From Pseudomonas sp. PDM05 (GTDB lineage: Bacteria; Pseudomonadota; Gammaproteobacteria; Pseudomonadales; Pseudomonadaceae): DNA of 64,000 bases. The translations under genes and the position numbers were made by a program. Location: positions 248,001 through 312,000 of the forward strand of contig NZ_JACVAC010000003.1 in assembly GCF_014851685.1 (NCBI RefSeq). Reading direction: 5' to 3'. Each line of letters opens with the position of its first letter. Position 1 is the stretch's first letter. The notes under the pieces were generated by a model that was not told the DNA's origin, searched no databases, and saw only the letters and a list, made by a program, of their open reading frames with translations. Positions 28,332 to 36,812 of the stretch are shown piece by piece.

Positions 28332-28766
28332 TCAGGCGCCAGACACAAGGGGCTTCAGGCTGCTCATGGCGATTTTCCAGGCCGTCTCGTGAGACGCCAG
28401 GTCACCCGGCGTGGTCGTCAGTGTGGTAATCAGCACGGCCGGTTTTCGCTCAATAAACATCTGGCGCAACATCAGCTCGCGCCCTTCCCGCTTCCAGGTG
28501 TAATCCACCAGTGTGGCGGCATGTCCATGCAGCACCGTGTCCCAGCGCTGGATCAACTTGAACTCCGGCAATTGCTGCTCGGCGCTTTGCACTTGCTTGT
28601 CGATGTAATCCGCGAAGGTCGCATCACCTTGGGAGGCATCACGACTGATGACAAAGCTGGCTTCCTTGGCGCTGCCAACAGCTGGCAGCTTGAAGATATT
28701 GATACTCTGGTCCTGCCAGGTATCAGGGATTTCGAGGTCTGCTTCTTGAATTCTGTAGAGGGTCAC
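28332..28766 (-). CDS. Eag-type T6SS effector chaperone (EagT6-like, DUF1795)
   Basis: A 144-residue DUF1795/DcrB-like protein beginning (GTG) VTLYRIQEADLEIPDTWQDQ, homologous in layout to the chaperone at 20880-21311 and similar in length. I chose the GTG at 28766, with GGAAAG upstream; a longer frame to 28868 lacks conserved sequence. By analogy with EagT6-Tse6 it should bind the N-terminal membrane segments and prePAAR motif of the effector encoded 43 bp downstream. First gene of the leftward effector operon. Confidence 0.82.
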   Translation of the reverse strand: MTLYRIQEADLEIPDTWQDQSINIFKLPAVGSAKEASFVISRDASQGDATFADYIDKQVQSAEQQLPEFKLIQRWDTVLHGHAATLVDYTWKREGRELMLRQMFIERKPAVLITTLTTTPGDLASHETAWKIAMSSLKPLVSGA

Positions 28767-28863
28767 AGTGATCGCTTTCCATGGACATGAGTGACTCGGG
28801 AAGGCGCAAATAGTCGAGTAATGCTTCACAACAATCAAGCCGAGGGCGATACCCTGACCCGGT

Positions 28864-28898
28864 CCCACAAAAAATGGGCACCCAACCCAGTCGGCGTG
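28864..28898. repeat. Short direct repeat, right copy (within the hupA terminator)
   Basis: Contains the same CCCACAAAAAA and CCCAGTCGGCGTG blocks as 26404-26434. This copy has intact hairpin arms and is presumably the original. Together the copies flank the 2.4-kb chaperone-toxin-immunity module. Confidence 0.7.
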
Positions 28899-28903
28899 CC
28901 CAT
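28868..28903 (-). terminator. Intrinsic terminator of hupA
   Basis: On the minus strand an 8-bp stem (28896-28903 pairing with 28874-28881) is followed by a run of T (complement of 28869-28873). It lies about 40 bases past the hupA stop. Confidence 0.85.
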
Positions 28904-28943
28904 CTTTTCTACCACCCCACCTCCCTTCGAGGCGCTACCGCTG

Positions 28944-29219
28944 TTACGGGTTGACGCTGTCTTTGAGCGACTTGCCCGGCTTGAACGCAACGGTGTTGCT
29001 CGCCTTGATCTTCACTGGCTCGCCGGTCTGTGGGTTCTTGCCGGTGCGGGCGCCGCGGTGACGTTGCAGGAAGGTGCCGAAGCCAACCAGGGTGACGCTG
29101 TCCTTGCGGTGCAGGGCGCCGGTGATTTCTTCGAGAACGGCGTTGAGGACGCGGTTGGCCTGTTCTTTGGTGAGATCCGCTTTTTCAGCGATGGCGGCTG
29201 CGAGTTCTGGTTTACGCAT
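28944..29219 (-). CDS. hupA: HU-family histone-like DNA-binding protein
   Basis: A 91-residue HU protein: MRKPELAAAIAEKADLTKEQ, the DNA-arm segment GFGTFLQRHRGARTGKNPQTGEPVKI and the closing KASNTVAFKPGKSLKDSVN. It binds and bends DNA as part of nucleoid structure. The neighbourhood (rubredoxin reductase upstream on the same strand) matches the HupA locus of P. putida and PA5348 of P. aeruginosa, which is why I use that symbol rather than hupB. GAGGC lies just upstream as ribosome-binding site. A strong terminator follows. Confidence 0.9.
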   Translation of the reverse strand: MRKPELAAAIAEKADLTKEQANRVLNAVLEEITGALHRKDSVTLVGFGTFLQRHRGARTGKNPQTGEPVKIKASNTVAFKPGKSLKDSVNP

Positions 29220-29410
29220 AAATGAAGCCTCTTTGACGGTTTTTTGTTGTTATGTCCGTGCTGCTCTCTAACGGAGCAGCGCCCAAAGCGCCGCAGGCTC
29301 TACTCTGCGGCAGACGGGAGTGAGGATGGCATGCCCTAGGACGCCGCGCCAGTCTCGCGGCGACCTTTCTGGGGATAGGAACGTGCTGATTCCGACAGAA
29401 CGACTGGTAT

Positions 29411-30559
29411 TTACGCCAACAATGGCGGGAGTTCTTTGTTGAGCGCCAGTTTTTCCATCACGGCGCCACCGGTCAGCGCGTAACCCAGCAGGCGACCGCT
29501 GGCGTCGCGGCACAGCGCCTTGATGTCGGCGCCCTGGCCTTCGACACTCCATACGCCTTCGCTGCCCCGTGGCGGCGGCGAGACCACCAGCGGGCAGATC
29601 GGGGTTTTCACGGTGATCGGCATCGGCCCGTAGCTGACCGCCGTGGCATTGCCGACCAGGGTCTGGGCCAGGGCGCGGGCGCAGCTCATCAGTGGCATCA
29701 CGTACAGCAGGTTCAGGCCATCGACCTCGGCGCAGTCGCCCAGGGCATAGATATTGGCGTGGGAGGTCTTGAGGTGGCGGTCCACCGTGACGCCACGATT
29801 GGTCTGCAAACCGGCGGCAGCGGCCAGGTCTACCCGTGGGCGCAGGCCGATGGCAGAGACCACCAGGTCGCAGTGGATCACTTCACCGTCCGACAGGTGC
29901 GCTTCCAGCCCATCAGCACCGCGCTGCAGGCGGTTGAGCACCGGGCCCAGGTGGAAACGCGCACCGAGCCCTTCCAGCCCGGCCTGTACCGCAGCGGCCG
30001 CAGCCGGGTGCAGCAGGGTCGGCATGACTTGCTCGCACGGGGCCACCAGTTCGACTTCGTAGCCGCCAAGGATCAGGTCGTTGGCAAACTCACAGCCAAT
30101 CAGACCTGCGCCAAGCAGCAACACCCGGCGCTTGCCGGCAGCGGCGGCACGAAAGCGTGCGTAGTCTTCAAGGTCGTTGATCGGGAATATCAGCTCGGCG
30201 GCGTCGCCTTCCACCGGCACACGCACGGTCTCGGCGCCCCAGGCCAGGATCAGGTCGCGATAGGCCACCGCTTCCTCGCCGATCCACAGGCGCTTGTGGC
30301 CCGGGTCGATACCGCTGACGCGGGTGTGGGTGCGCACTTCAGCCTTGAGTTGCTCGGCCATGGCGCCGGGTTCGGCCATGCTCAGGCCATCGGCTTCCTT
30401 GTTCTTGCCAAAGCCGGTGGAGAGCATGGGCTTGGAGTAGGAACGCCCGTCATCGGCGGTGATCAGCAGCAATGGGGTCTCGCTGTCGAGCTTGCGAAAC
30501 TCCCGGGCCAGGTTGTAACCGGCCAACCCTGTGCCGATGATCACGACAGGTGCGTTCAT
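29411..30559 (-). CDS. rubB: Rubredoxin-NAD(+) reductase
   Basis: A 382-residue FAD/NAD(P)-binding oxidoreductase. The FAD dinucleotide fold is at the N-terminus ([17 protein letters not shown], residues 6-22), a second GxGxxG NAD fold at about 145-165 ([16 protein letters not shown]), and the C-terminal FAD motif [13 protein letters not shown] near 270. It transfers electrons from NADH to rubredoxin; in pseudomonads the pair serves alkane oxidation or oxidative-stress protection. The rubredoxin gene lies 36 bp upstream on the same strand. Confidence 0.92.
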   Translation of the reverse strand: MNAPVVIIGTGLAGYNLAREFRKLDSETPLLLITADDGRSYSKPMLSTGFGKNKEADGLSMAEPGAMAEQLKAEVRTHTRVSGIDPGHKRLWIGEEAVAYRDLILAWGAETVRVPVEGDAAELIFPINDLEDYARFRAAAAGKRRVLLLGAGLIGCEFANDLILGGYEVELVAPCEQVMPTLLHPAAAAAVQAGLEGLGARFHLGPVLNRLQRGADGLEAHLSDGEVIHCDLVVSAIGLRPRVDLAAAAGLQTNRGVTVDRHLKTSHANIYALGDCAEVDGLNLLYVMPLMSCARALAQTLVGNATAVSYGPMPITVKTPICPLVVSPPPRGSEGVWSVEGQGADIKALCRDASGRLLGYALTGGAVMEKLALNKELPPLLA

Positions 30560-30595
30560 TCCTTTCTCCTTGTAGTACGTTTCTTTGCTTAAAAA

Positions 30596-30763
30596 TTAAC
30601 CGATTTCGATCATTTCGAAATCCATCTTGCCCACGCCGCAGTCAGGGCACAGCCAGTCTTCCGGGACGTCTTGCCACAGGGTGCCCGGCGCGATGCCGTC
30701 ATCCGGCCAGCCGTCCTTTTCGTCGTAGATCAGGCCGCAGACTACACATTGCCACTTCTTCAT
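30596..30763 (-). CDS. rubA: Rubredoxin
   Basis: A 55-residue protein [20 protein letters not shown] with two CxxC knuckles, C6-C9 and C39-C42 (LCPDCGVGK), that bind a single iron. It is the electron carrier partnered with the reductase directly downstream. The short length is exactly that of the family; the longer open frame upstream has no conserved sequence. P. aeruginosa has two rubredoxins at this locus, while only one is present here. Confidence 0.95.
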   Translation of the reverse strand: MKKWQCVVCGLIYDEKDGWPDDGIAPGTLWQDVPEDWLCPDCGVGKMDFEMIEIG

Positions 30764-30959
30764 TACTTGCTTCCTCAGGGTCCAGGCATCTTGGCCGACG
30801 GTCGATAGATCCAGCATTGCCGCACGGCTCAGGGCGTTTTGTACTGATCGGGGCGTGCAGATGCAAGCATGATCGACGCAAACGGCAGGGCCGGCCCGGC
30901 AAAATCCCGGGATGCCATGGTAAGCTCGCCGCCTCTTTGGCTGCCAATACTGACTCACC

Positions 30960-31523
30960 GTGCCGCACTCAATCGCCCTGCCCGATGCTTGCCAATGGCT
31001 GACCCAGAGCCTTCTGTCCCCCATGCCTGCGCCCCTGACCGTCAACTGGCTGTTCAACGAAGACTCGCTGACGCGCCGGCTGACGTGGCTGTCCAACGAC
31101 GGTTTCAGCGTGACACCGCTGTTCGAGGGCTGGCAGCCGCTGCGTGACGACGAATGCGCCGCCCTTGAACTGGCCCCTGCCAGCGTCGGCTGGGTGCGCG
31201 AAGTGTATTTACGCGGGCACGGCCAGCCGTGGGTGTTTGCCCGCAGCGTGGCGTCGCGCAGCGCATTGCAGGGCGACGGTTTGCACATGGATGAACTGGG
31301 CAGCCGCTCGCTGGGCGAATTGCTGTTTTGCGACCAGGCGTTCACCCGCCAAGCCATCGAGGTGTGCCACTACCCGCGCCAATGGCTGCCCACCGCGGAT
31401 CAGGCCGACGGGCTGTGGGGCCGTCGCTCGCGCTTCGATCGCGGCGCGCTGAGCATTCTGGTCGCGGAAATCTTCCTGCCGAACTTCTGGCACGCGTTGC
31501 ACGCCCATCCGGAGAACTGCTGA
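30960..31523 (+). CDS. ubiC: Chorismate-pyruvate lyase
   Basis: A 187-residue UbiC protein that splits chorismate into pyruvate and 4-hydroxybenzoate, the first committed step of ubiquinone synthesis. Family features are W(L)..[20 protein letters not shown], the [19 protein letters not shown] core with its arginine, and a C-terminal [14 protein letters not shown]. The start is a GTG at 30960. The stop overlaps the ubiA start (TGATG, 31521-31525), so ubiC and ubiA are translationally coupled. Confidence 0.93.
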   Translation: MPHSIALPDACQWLTQSLLSPMPAPLTVNWLFNEDSLTRRLTWLSNDGFSVTPLFEGWQPLRDDECAALELAPASVGWVREVYLRGHGQPWVFARSVASRSALQGDGLHMDELGSRSLGELLFCDQAFTRQAIEVCHYPRQWLPTADQADGLWGRRSRFDRGALSILVAEIFLPNFWHALHAHPENC

Positions 31524-32413
31524 TGTATCAACGCCTGCTCAAGTCCCTGAACCGCTTGAACCCCAGGGCCTGGGATTTCATTCAACTGACCCGCATGGAC
31601 AAGCCCATCGGCATCTACCTGCTGCTGTGGCCGACGCTGTGGGCGTTGTGGATTGCCGGCAAGGGTTCGCCGTCCTTCATCAATATCGTGATTTTCGTAC
31701 TCGGCGTGGTGCTGACCCGCGCCGGCGGTTGCGTGATCAATGACTGGGCCGACCGCAAGGTCGACGGCCATGTGAAACGCACCGAGCAACGCCCGCTGGT
31801 GAGCGGCAAGATCAGTTCGAAAGAGGCGCTGGTGTTTTTCGCGGTGCTGATGGGCATCAGTTTCCTGCTGGTGTTGCTGACCAACGCCACCACCATCCTG
31901 CTGTCCCTGGGCGGCCTGGCCCTGGCGGCGAGCTACCCGTTCATGAAGCGCTATACCTATTACCCGCAGGTGGTGCTGGGCGCGGCGTTTTCCTGGGGCA
32001 TGCCGATGGCGTTCACCGCCGAGACCGGCAGCCTGCCTGCCACTGCCTGGCTGCTCTACATCGCGAACCTGCTGTGGACGGTGGGTTACGACACGTATTA
32101 CGCAATGACCGACCGCGATGACGACTTGAAGATCGGCGTGAAATCCACCGCCATTCTGTTCGGCGATGCCGATCGCGTGATTATCCTGACCCTGCAAGGG
32201 CTGGCGCTGGCGTGCCTGTTGCTGGCCGGGGCGCGGTTTGAGCTGGGGGGCTGGTTCCACCTGGGGCTGCTGGCCGCGGCGGGCTGTTTTGCGTGGGAGT
32301 TCTGGTACACGCGGGACAGGGATCGGATGAAGTGCTTCAAGGCGTTTTTGCACAACCACTGGGCGGGGTTGGCGATTTTTGTCGGGATTGTGTTGGATTA
32401 CGGGTTTCGCTAA
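31523..32413 (+). CDS. ubiA: 4-hydroxybenzoate octaprenyltransferase
   Basis: A 296-residue integral-membrane prenyltransferase. The first aspartate-rich motif is [20 protein letters not shown] and the second is [12 protein letters not shown], both of which bind the prenyl diphosphate via Mg2+. Eight or so hydrophobic helices surround them. It attaches the polyprenyl tail to 4-hydroxybenzoate made by UbiC, encoded directly upstream. The ATG at 31523 gives the normal family N-terminus [20 protein letters not shown]. Confidence 0.96.
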   Translation: MYQRLLKSLNRLNPRAWDFIQLTRMDKPIGIYLLLWPTLWALWIAGKGSPSFINIVIFVLGVVLTRAGGCVINDWADRKVDGHVKRTEQRPLVSGKISSKEALVFFAVLMGISFLLVLLTNATTILLSLGGLALAASYPFMKRYTYYPQVVLGAAFSWGMPMAFTAETGSLPATAWLLYIANLLWTVGYDTYYAMTDRDDDLKIGVKSTAILFGDADRVIILTLQGLALACLLLAGARFELGGWFHLGLLAAAGCFAWEFWYTRDRDRMKCFKAFLHNHWAGLAIFVGIVLDYGFR

Positions 32414-32445
32414 GTGCCATTTTTTGTAGTGACTGAGCGATCGCC

Positions 32446-32517
32446 TTCGCGGGCAAGCCCGCTCCCACATTTTGATCGGTGAATACATTCAAAGTGTGGG
32501 AGCGGGCTTGCCCGCGA
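32446..32517. repeat. REP inverted pair, reversed orientation, between ubiA and the COG4315 gene
   Basis: Here the reverse copy (ending GCTCCCAC at 32467) comes first and GTGGGAGCGGGCTTGCCCGC starts at 32496. The core is the CCCGCGA variant rather than CTCGCGA. The two genes on either side converge on it, so it may act as a bidirectional terminator. Confidence 0.85.
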
Positions 32518-32539
32518 TGCTTTTAGTGGCTCCGCTGGC

Positions 32540-32917
32540 TCAAGGCTTGATCACATGCCACGCCCCACCCTTGCCATCACCGGTCTTGTCCCCGGCCTTC
32601 TTGTCATCCTTGTAGGTGTACACCGGCTTGCCTTTGTAAGCCCACTGACTGGTCTGGTCATCACGGGTGATCACCGTCCAGTCGCCCATCGACTTGTCAG
32701 TGGATTCAGCCATCAGTGGCGGCCAGTTCATCGCGCATTGGTCCTTGCACACTGACTTGCCGTCGGCATCCTTGTCGAAGGTGTAGAGCGTCATCCCTTT
32801 GTGATCCACCAACATCCCGTCTTTAGTCATCGCCGGGTCCATCGCGAAGGCCAGGCTCGGCAGCGCCAACGCCGCCGTTACCAACAGGGCCTTCCAGGAA
32901 ACAGTACTGTAAGTCAT
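32540..32917 (-). CDS. Secreted COG4315-type repeat protein (predicted lipoprotein-like family, function unknown)
   Basis: A 125-residue protein with a Sec signal peptide: MTYSTVSWKALLVTAALALP..AFA, cleavage near residue 25. The mature part has two copies of the short unit typical of this family, LVDHKGMTLYTFDKDADGKS..C and WAYKGKPVYTYKDDKKAGD, with cysteines between (CKDQCAMNWPPL). COG4315 proteins have no established function. Divergent from phoB; a Pho-box-like sequence on the minus strand (33041-33058) could place it under PhoB control, although it is 124 bases from the start codon. Confidence 0.85.
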   Translation of the reverse strand: MTYSTVSWKALLVTAALALPSLAFAMDPAMTKDGMLVDHKGMTLYTFDKDADGKSVCKDQCAMNWPPLMAESTDKSMGDWTVITRDDQTSQWAYKGKPVYTYKDDKKAGDKTGDGKGGAWHVIKP

Positions 32918-32999
32918 CGGAACCTTCCTTTTGTGGTTGTCAGGATTCGGACTCAAAGCGTAGCCCACAGAGACGCAGATTGCCCAAGCGACTAAATTA

Positions 33000-33017
33000 C
33001 TGTCACACGACTGCAAT
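33000..33017 (+). promoter_or_regulatory. Pho box upstream of phoB
   Basis: CTGTCAC-ACGA-CTGCAAT matches the direct-repeat PhoB site (two CTGTCAT units spaced by 4) at 6/7 and 5/7 positions. A plausible -10 TATCTA follows at 33026-33031, the usual spacing where the Pho box replaces -35. This suggests autoregulation of phoBR. Confidence 0.65.
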
Positions 33018-33040
33018 AATTCCGTTATCTAATGCGGCGC

Positions 33041-33058
33041 AAGACAGTTAAATGACAA
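33041..33058 (-). promoter_or_regulatory. Second, oppositely oriented Pho-box-like site in the phoB leader
   Basis: On the minus strand TTGTCAT-TTAA-CTGTCTT matches the repeat at 6/7 and 6/7. It lies between the proposed phoB -10 and the phoB start codon, facing the COG4315 gene. Confidence 0.5.
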
Positions 33059-33070
33059 GAGGATTTAGGC

Positions 33071-33760
33071 ATGGTTGGCAGGAGCATTCTGATCGTTGAC
33101 GACGAAGCGCCCATCCGCGAGATGATCGCCGTTGCGTTGGAAATGGCCGGCTACGACTGCCTGGAGGCGGAAAACTCCCAGCAGGCCCATGCCATTATCG
33201 TCGACCGCAAGCCCGACCTGATCCTGCTCGACTGGATGCTGCCCGGCACCTCCGGCATCGAATTGGCCCGCCGTCTCAAGCGTGACGAACTGACCGGGGA
33301 CATCCCGATCATCATGCTCACCGCCAAGGGCGAAGAGGACAACAAGATCCAGGGCCTGGAAGTCGGCGCCGATGACTACATCACCAAGCCGTTTTCCCCA
33401 CGCGAGCTGGTAGCGCGCCTGAAAGCCGTCCTGCGTCGCGCCGGGCCTACCGATGGCGAAGCGCCGATTGAAGTAGGCGGCCTGATCCTCGACCCCATCA
33501 GCCACCGCGTGACCATCGATGGCACGCCGGCCGAGATGGGCCCCACCGAATACCGCCTGCTGCAATTCTTCATGACCCACCAGGAACGCGCCTACACCCG
33601 CGGCCAGCTGCTCGATCAGGTCTGGGGCGGCAACGTGTACGTGGAGGAACGCACCGTGGACGTGCATATCCGTCGCCTGCGCAAAGCCTTGGGCGATGCC
33701 TACGAGAATCTGGTACAAACCGTGCGCGGCACGGGCTACCGGTTTTCAACCAAAGGTTGA
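33071..33760 (+). CDS. phoB: Phosphate-regulon response regulator PhoB
   Basis: A 229-residue OmpR-family response regulator. The receiver domain has the acidic pair ([11 protein letters not shown]), the phosphorylation site in [10 protein letters not shown] at about residue 53, and [12 protein letters not shown]. The C-terminal winged helix ends [12 protein letters not shown]. It binds Pho boxes under phosphate starvation and activates pst, phoBR and phosphatase genes. The ATG is preceded by AGAGGA. phoR follows after 100 bp containing a repeat element. Confidence 0.96.
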   Translation: MVGRSILIVDDEAPIREMIAVALEMAGYDCLEAENSQQAHAIIVDRKPDLILLDWMLPGTSGIELARRLKRDELTGDIPIIMLTAKGEEDNKIQGLEVGADDYITKPFSPRELVARLKAVLRRAGPTDGEAPIEVGGLILDPISHRVTIDGTPAEMGPTEYRLLQFFMTHQERAYTRGQLLDQVWGGNVYVEERTVDVHIRRLRKALGDAYENLVQTVRGTGYRFSTKG

Positions 33761-33767
33761 AAGCGGC

Positions 33768-33836
33768 TGCAAGCTGTCAGCTGCAAGCGGCAAGTGGAAG
33801 CTAATCTGCTCTGACTTGAAGCTTGCAGCTTGAAAC
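33768..33836. repeat. Second intergenic repeat family (AAGCTGCAAGC type) between phoB and phoR
   Basis: An imperfect inverted repeat: AGCTGCAAGC at 33779-33788 pairs with GCTTGCAGCT at 33821-33830, surrounded by further GCAAGC/AAGCTG words. A related, longer copy occurs at 39563-39653 between pstB and phoU. It is distinct from the GTGGGAGC REP family. Confidence 0.75.
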
Positions 33837-33860
33837 TTTTCACTGTCCGAAGGACCGATC

Positions 33861-35183
33861 GTGAACCAAAACTGGCACGGCACCCTGATCCGCCACATGC
33901 TCCTGTTGGTCACCGGCTGCCTGCTGGTCGGCCTGATCAGCGGTTATTACGGCTGGAGCCTGGCCATCGGCATCGGCCTGTACCTGGGCTGGACGCTCAA
34001 GCAATTGCTGCGCTTGCATGAATGGCTGCGCCAGCACAAACCCGACGAAGCACCGCCCGACGGCTACGGCCTGTGGGGCGAGGTGTTCGACAGCATCTAC
34101 CACCTGCAACGCCGCGACCAACGGGTGCGCGGGCGCCTGCAAGCGGTGATCGACCGGGTGCAGGAGTCCACCGCCGCGCTGAAAGACGCGGTGATCATGC
34201 TCGACAGCGACGGCAACCTGGAGTGGTGGAACCGCGCCGCCGAAACCCTGCTGGGCCTCAAGACGCCCCAGGACAGCGGCCAGCCGGTGACCAACCTGGT
34301 ACGCCATCCGCGCTTCAAGGAATACTTCGAGCAGGACAACTACGAAGAAGCCCTGGAAATCCCCTCGCCCACCAATGACCGCGTGCGCATCCAGCTGTAC
34401 CTGACGCGCTATGGCAACAATGAACACCTGATGCTGGTCCGCGACGTGACCCGCATCCACCAGCTCGAACAGATGCGCAAGGACTTCGTCGCCAACGTCT
34501 CCCACGAACTGCGCACACCGTTGACGGTGATCTGTGGCTACCTGGAGACGCTGCTGGACAATGTCGACGAGATCAACCCGCGCTGGAGCCGGGCGCTGCA
34601 ACAGATGCAGCAGCAAGGCTCACGTATGCAGACCCTGCTCAATGACCTGTTGCTGTTGGCCAAGCTGGAGGCGACCGACTACCCGTCGGACAACCAGCCG
34701 GTGGCCGTACAAACCCTGTTGCAGACCATCAAGCACGACGCCCAGGCCCTCTCCGGCCAACGCGGCCAGCAGATCACCCTGGAAGCCGACCCGTCGGTGC
34801 TGCTCAAAGGCAGCGAAGGTGAGTTGCGCAGCGCGTTTTCCAACCTGGTGTTCAACGCCGTCAAGTACACCCAGGACAAGGGCACCATCCGCATCCGCTG
34901 GTGGGCCGATGAACAAGGCGCCCACTTGAGCGTGCAGGATTCCGGCATCGGCATCGACGCCAAGCACCTGCCGCGCCTGACCGAGCGTTTCTACCGCGTC
35001 GACTCCAGCCGCAACTCCAACACCGGCGGCACCGGGCTTGGCCTGGCAATCGTCAAGCATGTGCTGCTGCGCCACCGTGCGCGCCTGGAAATCAGCAGTG
35101 TACTGGGCCATGGCAGCACGTTTACCTGCCACTTTCCGCCGGCACAGGTGACCCGCTCGCGCGTCCTCGGCACCGACGAATAA
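33861..35183 (+). CDS. phoR: Phosphate-regulon sensor histidine kinase PhoR
   Basis: A 440-residue membrane sensor kinase. Two hydrophobic segments lie at about residues 12-55, a PAS domain around 95-195 (LKDAVIMLDSDGNLEWWNRAAE), the dimerisation/phospho-acceptor motif FVANVSHELRTPL with H215, and a HATPase domain with FSNLVFNAVKYT, DSGIGID and GGTGLGLAIVKH. It phosphorylates PhoB; activity is held off by the PstSCAB-PhoU complex encoded about 4 kb downstream. Starts with GTG at 33861. Confidence 0.96.
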   Translation: MNQNWHGTLIRHMLLLVTGCLLVGLISGYYGWSLAIGIGLYLGWTLKQLLRLHEWLRQHKPDEAPPDGYGLWGEVFDSIYHLQRRDQRVRGRLQAVIDRVQESTAALKDAVIMLDSDGNLEWWNRAAETLLGLKTPQDSGQPVTNLVRHPRFKEYFEQDNYEEALEIPSPTNDRVRIQLYLTRYGNNEHLMLVRDVTRIHQLEQMRKDFVANVSHELRTPLTVICGYLETLLDNVDEINPRWSRALQQMQQQGSRMQTLLNDLLLLAKLEATDYPSDNQPVAVQTLLQTIKHDAQALSGQRGQQITLEADPSVLLKGSEGELRSAFSNLVFNAVKYTQDKGTIRIRWWADEQGAHLSVQDSGIGIDAKHLPRLTERFYRVDSSRNSNTGGTGLGLAIVKHVLLRHRARLEISSVLGHGSTFTCHFPPAQVTRSRVLGTDE

Positions 35184-35207
35184 CCCGAATACGCCACTGG
35201 GCTGAAT

Positions 35208-35310
35208 GTGGGAGCGGGCTTGCTCGCGAAAGCGGTGTATCAGTCAGCACATCCTTTTCTGACAAACCGCCTTCGCGAGCAAGCCCGCTCCCACACAAGC
35301 CAGCTCCCAC
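35208..35310. repeat. REP inverted pair downstream of phoR
   Basis: GTGGGAGCGGGCTTGCTCGC starts at 35208, its reverse complement ends at 35294, and a partial third copy (AGCCAGCTCCCAC) ends at 35310. Located in the 285-base gap between phoR and the next gene, of which the rest shows no gene. Confidence 0.9.
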
Positions 35311-35468
35311 AGTGGATTCGCATCGCTTTCAAAGACGCATTCCAGGCCCCACCTGGCAGCAGCCACTAGGCAAGCGCCCCTCCAGCCGCTACATTGGCCG
35401 ACTTGCGTCCGCGTTTGCGGGCCACCTGTTAACCCTTATTGAACACACGGAACCTGCAAAACCCCATC

Positions 35469-36809
35469 ATGGACCCTTCCCCTGGTATCACCCTCGCTAC
35501 ACTCTTCGCCGACTTCGGCATGATTCTTTTTGCACTGATCCTGGTACTGCTCAACGGTTTTTTCGTTGCGGCGGAATTTGCCATGGTCAAACTGCGCTCG
35601 ACCCGCGTCGAGGCCATCGCCCACACCAACGGCTGGCGCGGGCAGATCCTGCGCACCGTGCATAGCCAGCTCGACGCCTACCTGTCGGCCTGCCAGCTGG
35701 GTATCACCCTCGCCTCCCTGGGCCTGGGCTGGGTCGGCGAACCGGCGTTTGCGCATATCCTCGAGCCGCTGCTGGGCGCCGTGGGCGTCGAGTCGCCGGA
35801 AGTGATCAAGGGCGTATCGTTCTTCGCCGCGTTCTTCGTGATTTCCTACCTGCACATCGTGGTCGGCGAACTGGCGCCCAAGTCCTGGGCGATCCGCAAA
35901 CCGGAGTTGTTGTCGCTGTGGACGGCGGTGCCGCTGTACCTGTTCTATTGGGCGATGTACCCGGCGATCTACCTGCTCAACGCCAGTGCCAACGCGATCC
36001 TGCGTATCGCCGGCCAAGGCGAGCCCGGCCCGCACCATGAACACCATTACAGCCGCGAAGAACTCAAGCTGATCCTGCACTCCAGCCGTGGCCAGGACCC
36101 CAGCGACCAAGGCATGCGCGTACTGGCCTCCGCGGTGGAAATGGGCGAACTGGAAGTGGTGGACTGGGCCAACTCCCGGGAAGACCTGGTGACCCTGGAC
36201 TTCAATGCCCCGCTCAAGGAAATCCTCGCGCTGTTCCGTCGCCACAAATTCAGCCGCTACCCGGTGTATGACGCGGTGCGCAACGAATTCGTGGGCCTGC
36301 TGCACATCAAGGATTTGCTGCTGGAGCTGGCAGCTTTGGACCACATCCCCGAGTCGTTCAACCTGGCCGAGCTGACCCGCCCGCTGGAGCGCGTGTCGCG
36401 GCATATGCCGTTGTCGCAGCTGCTGGAGCAGTTCCGCAAAGGCGGCGCGCATTTTGCCCTGGTGGAAGAAGCCGACGGCAAGATCATCGGCTACCTGACC
36501 ATGGAAGACGTGCTGGAAGTGCTGGTGGGCGACATCCAGGATGAACACCGCAAGGCCGAGCGCGGCATCCTGGCCTATCAGCCGGGCAAGCTGTTGGTGC
36601 GTGGCGACACGCCGCTGTTCAAGATTGAGCGCCTGCTGGGCATCGATCTGGACCACATCGAAGCCGAAACCCTGGCCGGCCTGATCTACGAAACCCTCAA
36701 ACGGGTGCCGGAAGAAGAAGAAGTGCTGGAAGTCGAAGGCTTGCGGATCATCATCAAGAAGATGAAAGGGCCAAAGATCGTATTGGCCAAGGTCCTGCTA
36801 CTGGATTGA
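35469..36809 (+). CDS. CorC/HlyC-type membrane protein with DUF21 and CBS domains
   Basis: A 446-residue protein. The N-terminal DUF21 (CNNM) domain has about four helices (FADFGMILFALILVLLNGFFVAAEFAMV..., LSACQLGITLASLGLGWVGEPA), a CBS pair follows at about 215-345 (APLKEILALFRRHKFSRYPVYD, GYLTMEDVLEVLVGDIQDE), and a CorC/HlyC C-terminal domain ends the protein. Family members are Mg2+/Co2+-efflux related or of unknown transport role; older annotations call them hemolysins. I used the ATG at 35469; a TTG at 35439 would add ten residues. Corresponds to the gene next to phoR in P. aeruginosa. Confidence 0.88.
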   Translation: MDPSPGITLATLFADFGMILFALILVLLNGFFVAAEFAMVKLRSTRVEAIAHTNGWRGQILRTVHSQLDAYLSACQLGITLASLGLGWVGEPAFAHILEPLLGAVGVESPEVIKGVSFFAAFFVISYLHIVVGELAPKSWAIRKPELLSLWTAVPLYLFYWAMYPAIYLLNASANAILRIAGQGEPGPHHEHHYSREELKLILHSSRGQDPSDQGMRVLASAVEMGELEVVDWANSREDLVTLDFNAPLKEILALFRRHKFSRYPVYDAVRNEFVGLLHIKDLLLELAALDHIPESFNLAELTRPLERVSRHMPLSQLLEQFRKGGAHFALVEEADGKIIGYLTMEDVLEVLVGDIQDEHRKAERGILAYQPGKLLVRGDTPLFKIERLLGIDLDHIEAETLAGLIYETLKRVPEEEEVLEVEGLRIIIKKMKGPKIVLAKVLLLD

Positions 36810-36812
36810 GCC

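Noticed and set aside
30764..31357. A longer leftward frame upstream of rubredoxin
   Set aside because: Rubredoxin is complete in 55 residues; the extra frame runs antisense to ubiC and has no conserved sequence.
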